Below are positions 59,347 through 64,000 of a stretch of DNA of 64,000 bases, in pieces. Made by a program: the position numbers and the translations under genes. The notes under the pieces were generated by a model. That model was not told the DNA's origin and did not search any database. It saw only the letters and a list, made by a program, of their open reading frames with translations. Within the stretch, counting starts at the first letter, position 1; each line of letters begins with the position of its first letter. This DNA comes from CAYUHJ01 sp964444365 (GTDB lineage Bacteria; Planctomycetota; Planctomycetia; Gemmatales; Gemmataceae): positions 1 to 64,000 of the forward strand of contig CAYUHJ010000009.1 of assembly GCA_964444365.1 (NCBI GenBank), given 5' to 3'.

Positions 59347-60948
59347 ATGGCCCGCGCGACTGAGACCCGACTCCGTGCGCTGGTCCACGCGGCGCTCGGA
59401 ACGGTCCGACTGGAAGAACTCACCGACGGCGAGCTGCTCACCCGGTACGCGCAGCATCGTGACGAGGAGGCGTTCGCCGAGCTCGTCCGCCGCCTCGGGC
59501 CGGCGGTGTACGGGGTCTGTCGCCGCGTACTGGGGGCGTCGCCGGACGCAGACGATGCGTTCCAGGTGGTCTTCCTGGTCCTGGCACGGAAGGCGGCGTC
59601 GGTCCGGCCGCCGAGCCGGGTCGCCGCGTGGCTCCACGGGGTCGCCGTGCTCGCGGCGCGGAAGGCGAGGGCCGGCCGGCTGAAGCGGTTCGCTCGGGAA
59701 GACCGGCTCGATTCCGCCCCCGAACCGACCGCGACCTCGCCCGCCATCGACCCCGATCTGGCCGAGGTACTCGACGACGAGATTCACCGGCTTCCGGAAC
59801 GGTATCGGCTCCCGATCCTGCTCTGCGAGCTGCGCGAGTTGCCGCTCGCCCGGGCGGCGGTCGAACTCGGGTGGCCGGTCGGCACCGTGGCCAGCCGGCT
59901 CAGTCGCGGGCGGAAAATGCTGGCGAACCGACTCCGTCAGCGGGGGATTCTGGCGACGTCCGCGATCTTCGCGGCCGGGTCCGTGTCCCGCGTCGCGGCA
60001 ACGTCTCTTCCGGCGAAGTTGGTGCTGAAGGCGACAATCCCGGCGGCGACCGGGGCGGGGCTCGGAACCCTGCCCGCCGATCCGCCACTCTTTCGAGAGG
60101 TCATGTGGGCCATGACGATGACCAAAGTCCGTGCGGCAGCGGTGGGTGTGATGGCGGTGGCGGCAGTCGCCACCAGCGGCGTCGGCTTCTTCGGGGCGAC
60201 CCTGGCCGCACCCGTTCCCTCAGCCAGCGCGAAGGCGGCGCAAGACACCGCGGATGACGCTCTCGCCCGCGTTCCGGCGGACAATCTTTCCGCAATTCTG
60301 AAGGTCAAGGCGGTGCAAACCGACCTCGCAATGACGGAGGAACAAGTCAAGAAGTGCGACACCCTGCGGGCGAAACACAATGGGGGAGGCATCAAGCTGA
60401 ACGTGAAAGGGGCCGGCGTCGTGAATCCGGTCGGCCCGGCGGGGGCACCAGGCGGCATCCAGATCGAAGCCATCGCCGATTCGTTTACCCTCACTGATTC
60501 CAGCCCGCAACTCCACAAGGCACTGACGGAAGTCTTGACCGCGAAGCAGGTCCGACGGGTCAAGCAACTGTCGCTTCAAGCCAAGGGGCCGGTCGCCTTG
60601 TTGGACCGCCGGGTGATCCGTGCCCTCGGGCTGACGGCCGAACAGGAAGACAAGATCGAGGCCGCGATTCCGGCGGAACCGAACGGGATGATTCAGATCC
60701 AGGTCAACGGCGTCGTCCGCGACCCGATTGCCGAGAAGCGCGAAGCGGCGTGGACGACCACGCTGGAGGTGCTCACGAAGGAGCAACGGGCGAAGTGGGA
60801 CGCGATGGTCGGGGAAATGTTGCCGGCCGCCGAACTCAGGAAAGTCGGTCTGCCGGACATCACCTTTGGTGAGATCCAGAACCTGATTCCTGGTGGTCAG
60901 GGTGTTGTCCCGCCGATGCCGGTTCCGAACCAGGATGACGATGACTGA
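59347..60948 (+). CDS. ECF sigma factor fused to a membrane helix and C-terminal LTxxQ-like domain
   Basis: 533 residues. Residues ~25-205 are an ECF sigma factor (TDGELLTRYAQHRDEEAFAE, VYGVCRRVLGASPDADDAFQ region 2; RLPERYRLPILLCELRELPL and WPVGTVASRLSRGRKML region 4). One membrane helix spans ~262-286. The remaining ~240 residues contain four LTxxQ-like motifs (MTEEQ, LTAKQ, LTAEQ, LTKEQ) each followed by charged helix, as in CpxP/Spy-type periplasmic sensors and chaperones. Sigma and extracytoplasmic sensor are thus in one chain. C-terminally extended ECFs are known in planctomycetes. Activation might need proteolysis, but this is inference. Confidence 0.85.
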   Translation: MARATETRLRALVHAALGTVRLEELTDGELLTRYAQHRDEEAFAELVRRLGPAVYGVCRRVLGASPDADDAFQVVFLVLARKAASVRPPSRVAAWLHGVAVLAARKARAGRLKRFAREDRLDSAPEPTATSPAIDPDLAEVLDDEIHRLPERYRLPILLCELRELPLARAAVELGWPVGTVASRLSRGRKMLANRLRQRGILATSAIFAAGSVSRVAATSLPAKLVLKATIPAATGAGLGTLPADPPLFREVMWAMTMTKVRAAAVGVMAVAAVATSGVGFFGATLAAPVPSASAKAAQDTADDALARVPADNLSAILKVKAVQTDLAMTEEQVKKCDTLRAKHNGGGIKLNVKGAGVVNPVGPAGAPGGIQIEAIADSFTLTDSSPQLHKALTEVLTAKQVRRVKQLSLQAKGPVALLDRRVIRALGLTAEQEDKIEAAIPAEPNGMIQIQVNGVVRDPIAEKREAAWTTTLEVLTKEQRAKWDAMVGEMLPAAELRKVGLPDITFGEIQNLIPGGQGVVPPMPVPNQDDDD

Positions 60949-60972
60949 GCCGGACTCTCTCCTTGCCCACCA

Positions 60973-61002
60973 AGCCGGCCCGAGCAATCGCTGGGGCCGG
61001 CT
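60973..61002. terminator. Hairpin between convergent genes
   Basis: AGCCGGCCC at 60973-60981 pairs perfectly with GGGCCGGCT at 60994-61002 around a 12-base loop. It lies midway between the stops of the ECF fusion gene and the convergent Kelch gene, so it can end transcripts from both sides. No T-run is visible. Confidence 0.6.
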
Positions 61003-61016
61003 CGACTTCATTCACC

Positions 61017-62015
61017 TCACTTGTCGCTTCGCTCGGAACTGATCTTTTCCCCCTTCTCGGCGAGTTTGATGACCTCGACGAGGTCGACGTTCCCCCCCTT
61101 CGCGGCTCCTGCTACCAACACGACCTCCGCCGAGGACAGCGGCACGAGGCGGGCCACCATCCGCGGCTTCCGGGCGGTGCCGACCTTTTCCCACTCCTTG
61201 CCGTCCGCCGTCAGCCGGTAGACCGGTCCGCTCGACGTGTGGACCACGACCCGGTCGCCGGCGGCGGCAGCGGCGGGGGAAAACGCAGGCAGACCGGCGT
61301 CCTTCCCGCCGTCGGGCAGGGCGGGTCCGTCGGCCCATTTCCCGGTCGCGACGTCGAGAATGTCCACCCGGGGATCGGTCCCCTTTTCCGTCAGCCCGCC
61401 GAGGACGTAGACCTTCCCGCCGGCCGCGGCCGCGGTCAGCGCCCGCCGCTTGAACGGCTGGGGAATCTCGACCCACTTCGCGTCCTTCGCCGTCAGGTCC
61501 AGTGACAGCGCGGTGTCGTGCCAGCTGCTCTTGCCGTCCTTTCCGCCCATCTGCCAGCCGCCGACCACGACGAGTTTGTCCCCGACCACGACGACATCGT
61601 GAGACGACCGGCCGGCCGGCAACGCGGGGAGTTCCTCCCACTTGCCCGATTTCGGGTCGAACCGGGCCACGTCCGCAACCGAGACGCTGTCCGCGGGTTC
61701 GCCCGGCGCGTTCCGGGGGGACATGCCGCCGACGCGGTACACCTTCCCGCCGTGGGCGGCAAGGTTCATGCCCTGCAGCACCGGACCGCCGGGGAGTTCC
61801 TCCCACTTCGTGCCGCCGTCGAGTTTCAGCCGGTGGAAGGTGCCGAGGGTGGACTTGTTGTCGTAGGCGTGGGTCTTCCCGGAGTGGCCGCCGTAGAGGT
61901 ACAGGTAGCCGTCGGACACGGCCGCCCCGGCGCTGGCCACGGCCGCCGGGGTCGGGGGGTACTCGGCAGCCGCGGCGGGGGCAACCAGCAAGCAAGCAGC
62001 CAACACGGATCGCAT
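61017..62015 (-). CDS. Exported Kelch-repeat protein
   Basis: 332 residues from ATG 62015, with signal peptide RSVLAACLLVAPAAAAEYPP. Kelch motifs recur, each with a diglycine: YLYLYGGHSGKTHAYD, KVYRVGGMSPRN, KLVVVGGWQMGGKDG, KVYVLGGLTEKGTDPRVDIL, with the spaced Trp in SGKWEELPALPAGRSSH and TGKWADGP. They should form a beta-propeller, a protein- or sugar-binding platform in the periplasm or outside. No catalytic residues seen. Confidence 0.85.
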   Translation of the reverse strand: MRSVLAACLLVAPAAAAEYPPTPAAVASAGAAVSDGYLYLYGGHSGKTHAYDNKSTLGTFHRLKLDGGTKWEELPGGPVLQGMNLAAHGGKVYRVGGMSPRNAPGEPADSVSVADVARFDPKSGKWEELPALPAGRSSHDVVVVGDKLVVVGGWQMGGKDGKSSWHDTALSLDLTAKDAKWVEIPQPFKRRALTAAAAGGKVYVLGGLTEKGTDPRVDILDVATGKWADGPALPDGGKDAGLPAFSPAAAAAGDRVVVHTSSGPVYRLTADGKEWEKVGTARKPRMVARLVPLSSAEVVLVAGAAKGGNVDLVEVIKLAEKGEKISSERSDK

Positions 62016-62314
62016 GGGAACCTCGGGGGAAACGCGGGTGGCGGAACAGTCCGGGCTCTCAGCCATGCTACGAGCACGTCGCGTGCGGTTGGACGGAAGC
62101 TAGCGACTCCAGCACTTTCTGAGAACGAATCTCAATAAGACACCGTGATGCTATCACCCGACGAGGGGCCGTCAAGTGACGAGCTTGCCGGGGCGCGAGG
62201 GGGTTCGACGGGGCTTGTGGCTTGTCGCCGTCTTGACATCGGTCCGGCGAAACGGCATAGCGTAGCCGATTTCGTCCGGTGGGGACGCTCGGGGCAGGGC
62301 AGGGGGGGTAGCGA
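62016..62314. other. Divergent intergenic region between Kelch and lipoprotein genes
   Basis: This ~300-bp stretch has no supported ORF. It contains a lower-GC patch near 62090-62150 on the Kelch side and a sigma-70-like promoter at 62233-62261 on the lipoprotein side. Nothing else recognised. Confidence 0.5.
62233..62261 (+). promoter_or_regulatory. Possible sigma-70 promoter for the lipoprotein gene
   Basis: TTGACA at 62233-62238 is a perfect -35 box. After 17 bases, CATAGC at 62256-62261 is a weak -10 box (three of six). It ends 53 bases before ATG 62315. Confidence 0.35.
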
Positions 62315-62917
62315 ATGTGGAACCGCGTCGGTGTCGGCGGGTGCGTGGCGGCGCTCGGGGTGACCGGGTGCGCCAGCGTGCCGCCGCAGGAGAACCCGTC
62401 CCTGGTTCGCCCGGCGGACCCGTGCTGCGAGAACCCGATCCTCGTCCAGCCGGGCACGCCCACGCCGGACGGCTACCGCGAGGTGTACGAACGCGTCCTG
62501 GACGCGCTCGACGACTATTTCACCGTCAAGCCGGCCTCGCGGTACGACGGGCAGATCGAGACGCTGCCGCGGATCGCGCCGGGGTACGAACAGCCGTGGA
62601 AGCCGGGCTCGCCGGACGCCCACGAGCGGTGGCTCGCGACGCTGCAAACGATCCGGCACTACGCGATCGTCCAGATTCGGGCCGGGGAGCGCGGGGGGTA
62701 TCGCGTCTTCGTCGAGGTCCACAAGGAACTGGAAGACCTGGCCCAGCCGAGCGCGGCCCGCGGCGGGTCGGCCGTCTTCCGCGACAACCCGACCGTGGAC
62801 CGGCAGGTCGACCTCGTCGGCACCCCGGCGGCCAGCAAGACGTGGATCCCCGTCGGCCGCGACCCGGCGATGGAGCAGGCGATTCTCAACAAGATTCAGC
62901 GGTCGTTCTGCCGCTAA
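62315..62917 (+). CDS. Lipoprotein, hypothetical
   Basis: 200 residues. A signal with lipobox GVTGC (Cys19) indicates lipid attachment. The mature part (GYREVYERVLDALDDYF, ASRYDGQIETLPRIAPG, YAIVQIRAGERGGYRVFVEVHKELEDL) looks like a compact alpha/beta domain that I do not recognise from a named family, although similar lipoproteins seem common in planctomycetes. A run of G bases before the ATG could act as ribosome binding site. It converges with a histidine kinase gene. Confidence 0.7.
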   Translation: MWNRVGVGGCVAALGVTGCASVPPQENPSLVRPADPCCENPILVQPGTPTPDGYREVYERVLDALDDYFTVKPASRYDGQIETLPRIAPGYEQPWKPGSPDAHERWLATLQTIRHYAIVQIRAGERGGYRVFVEVHKELEDLAQPSAARGGSAVFRDNPTVDRQVDLVGTPAASKTWIPVGRDPAMEQAILNKIQRSFCR

Positions 62918-62927
62918 TGGGTCCGTG

Positions 62928-62983
62928 TTTCAGGTTTCCCAAATTTCAGGATTGATGCAACCTGAAACTTGGGAAACCTGAAA
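62928..62983. terminator. Long AT-richer hairpin between convergent genes
   Basis: The 23-base arms at 62928-62950 and 62961-62983 (CAGGTTTCCCAA..., complement TTGGGAAACCTG) pair with one mismatch around a 10-base loop. It occupies most of the gap between the stops of the lipoprotein and histidine kinase genes, a typical bidirectional terminator position. GC is lower than in the flanking genes. Confidence 0.65.
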
Positions 62984-62987
62984 CTCT

Positions 62988-63743
62988 TTACTCCGTCGGC
63001 GGCGTCTTGGGCAGCTTCACGGTGAACGTCGAGCCTTTCCCGACGACGCTTTCCACGCGAATCCGGCCGTGGTGCTGCTCGATGATCTGTCGGCAGACGC
63101 TCAGCCCGAGCCCGGTCCCGCCGCGGCCGTACTCGTCGGGCTGCTTGGTCGTGAAGAACGGCTCGAAGATTTGTCGCAAGTTTTCCGGGGCGATGCCGAC
63201 CCCGCTGTCCGCGATCCGGACCTCGACCATGTCCCCGTCGGCACTGTCCTTCACTTCCACCTTGAGCCGGCCGCCGGTCGGCATCGACTGCCGGGCGTTG
63301 AGGACGAGGTTGACCAGGATCTGCTCGATCTGCCCGGCCACGACGTAGGCGATCGGCCGGCCGTGGAACCGCTTCTCGACGTGGACGCGGTGCTTGCTCA
63401 GCTCCTTTTCGGTGAGCAGCAGCGCTTCTTCGACCAGGTGAACGATGTCCGTCGGCTCGCGGGTGGCGGTGCCGTTCCGGGCGAACCCGAGCATGCTGTT
63501 GACGATCGCCGCCGCCCGCTGGCCGCCGCGGTGGATCTTTTCGAACGCCTGGGCCTGGGTCGCGGGGTTGGTGCTCCGCATGCCCATCTTGGAGTAGTTG
63601 ATGATGGTGGTGAGGATGTTGTTGAACTCGTGGGCGACGCTGGACGCCAGTTCCCCGACGCTGCTGAGCCGTTGCGCCTGAAGCAGCTGCTGGCGGAGCG
63701 TCTCGAGCTCGTTCGTCGGCAGCAGCACCTCTTGGCCGGTCAT
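62988..63743 (-). CDS. Cytoplasmic sensor histidine kinase
   Basis: 251 residues from ATG 63743. A short coiled N-terminus leads to HisKA with the phospho-acceptor in SSVAHEFNNILTTI (NtrB-like H-box HEFNN) and a HATPase domain: ILVNLVLNARQSM N-box, DSGVGIAPENL G1, EPFFTTKQ F-box and GTGLGLSVCRQI G2. No membrane helix and no PAS domain is present, so its input must come from a protein partner or from the short N-terminus. No response regulator gene adjoins it within the window. Confidence 0.9.
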   Translation of the reverse strand: MTGQEVLLPTNELETLRQQLLQAQRLSSVGELASSVAHEFNNILTTIINYSKMGMRSTNPATQAQAFEKIHRGGQRAAAIVNSMLGFARNGTATREPTDIVHLVEEALLLTEKELSKHRVHVEKRFHGRPIAYVVAGQIEQILVNLVLNARQSMPTGGRLKVEVKDSADGDMVEVRIADSGVGIAPENLRQIFEPFFTTKQPDEYGRGGTGLGLSVCRQIIEQHHGRIRVESVVGKGSTFTVKLPKTPPTE

Positions 63744-63852
63744 GGACGCCTCCGTTCGACGTGACACCTCGTTCCGAGAAGTGGTATCGGTCGCGCCGGT
63801 CGAACCACTTCATCGGAACCGGTCAAGACGAATCGCGGAAGATGTCCTCAAG

Positions 63853-64000
63853 TCAGGCTTCGGAGCGCACCTTCGGGTGCCCGATTCCCGTGGGTTCCCC
63901 GTTCGACAGGTCCGCCACCGGCGGGGGCACCCGGAGCAGCGACGCCGCCCGCCAGCAGCCCTCGTGCGGCACCAGTTCCGTCACCGACAGGTTCGCCACC
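63853..64000 (-). CDS. C-terminal fragment of unidentified protein
   Basis: On the minus strand a frame enters from the right edge and ends at TGA 63855-63853, giving about 48 residues, including VTELVPHEGCWRAASLLRVP and a polar end GEPTGIGHPKVRSEA. Codon choice looks coding, with G/C at third positions. The domain cannot be named. It lies about 110 bp upstream of the histidine kinase gene on the same strand. Confidence 0.4.
   Translation of the reverse strand, partial: VANLSVTELVPHEGCWRAASLLRVPPPVADLSNGEPTGIGHPKVRSEA

Overview
The window looks like a planctomycete chromosome segment, most likely from the Gemmataceae. It is strongly GC-rich. It carries three DUF1501 proteins with Tat-like RRxFL or RREMF signals, two DUF1549/DUF1553 proteins, planctomycete-type cytochrome domains, Uma2 nucleases, surface proteins with an N-terminal LExR..P motif, and ECF sigma factors next to or fused with Ser/Thr-kinase or membrane modules. 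This assignment rests on gene families; no 16S rRNA or marker tree was available. I saw no tRNA, rRNA, CRISPR array or intact insertion sequence. The sequence is a draft scaffold: at 3610-3649 an Illumina Nextera adapter remnant, ten Ns and a 6-bp repeated overlap interrupt one gene.

Layout. 1-4.1 kb: a partial secreted-protein gene, a THUMP-like methyltransferase and a large beta-helix/FG-GAP surface protein. 4.3-8 kb: an aldose-1-epimerase-like protein, an Ldh-family oxidoreductase, a large nested palindrome and a glutamate-1-semialdehyde-aminomutase-like aminotransferase. 8.1-10.5 kb: a second surface protein sharing the FG-GAP tail of the first. 10.5-12.1 kb: an overlapping minus-strand operon of sigma factor, small protein and ImmA/IrrE protease. 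12.1-18 kb: an amino-acid-kinase-fold protein, a membrane glycosyltransferase-like protein, a cysteine-rich copper-storage protein, a DUF883-like protein and an AI-2E-type transporter with a C-terminal B12-binding-like module. 18-23.7 kb: a signalling cluster of a REC-histidine kinase, an Rcp1-like response regulator, a membrane kinase with a plant-type ethylene-binding domain and a divergent NtrC-type regulator. 23.7-32.8 kb: a GNAT protein, a glycine-rich RRM protein, and a long co-directional minus-strand run of DUF1501, ECF sigma, two Uma2 proteins, a Ser/Thr kinase, a lipid-kinase/PAP2 fusion and a phosphatase-cytochrome lipoprotein.

32.9-41 kb: an S46 peptidase, a dual-specificity phosphatase-like protein, a cytochrome/DUF1549/DUF1553 protein, a lower-GC stretch with a broken small gene, a DUF1501 protein and a secreted hypothetical protein. 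41-46.5 kb: a Gfo/Idh/MocA oxidoreductase, a D-glutamate-cyclase-like protein, a DUF4337-like membrane protein, a soluble transhydrogenase and a HEAT-repeat protein. 46.5-59 kb: an ECF sigma/kinase pair, then a minus-strand cluster of DUF1501, PPC-domain, DUF1549/1553 and WD40-cytochrome genes with two toxin-antitoxin pairs lodged between them. 59.3-64 kb: an ECF sigma factor fused to a membrane and LTxxQ-like domain, a Kelch protein, a lipoprotein, a histidine kinase and the end of an unidentified gene.

The most interesting item is the ethylene-receptor-like kinase at 19719-22106. Its four candidate Cu/ethylene residues sit at exactly the ETR1 spacing. Other items worth checking are the sigma/ImmA-IrrE operon, the phosphatase-heme lipoprotein coupled to a lipid kinase/phosphatase, the transporter with a B12-like domain, and the sigma factor with LTxxQ motifs.
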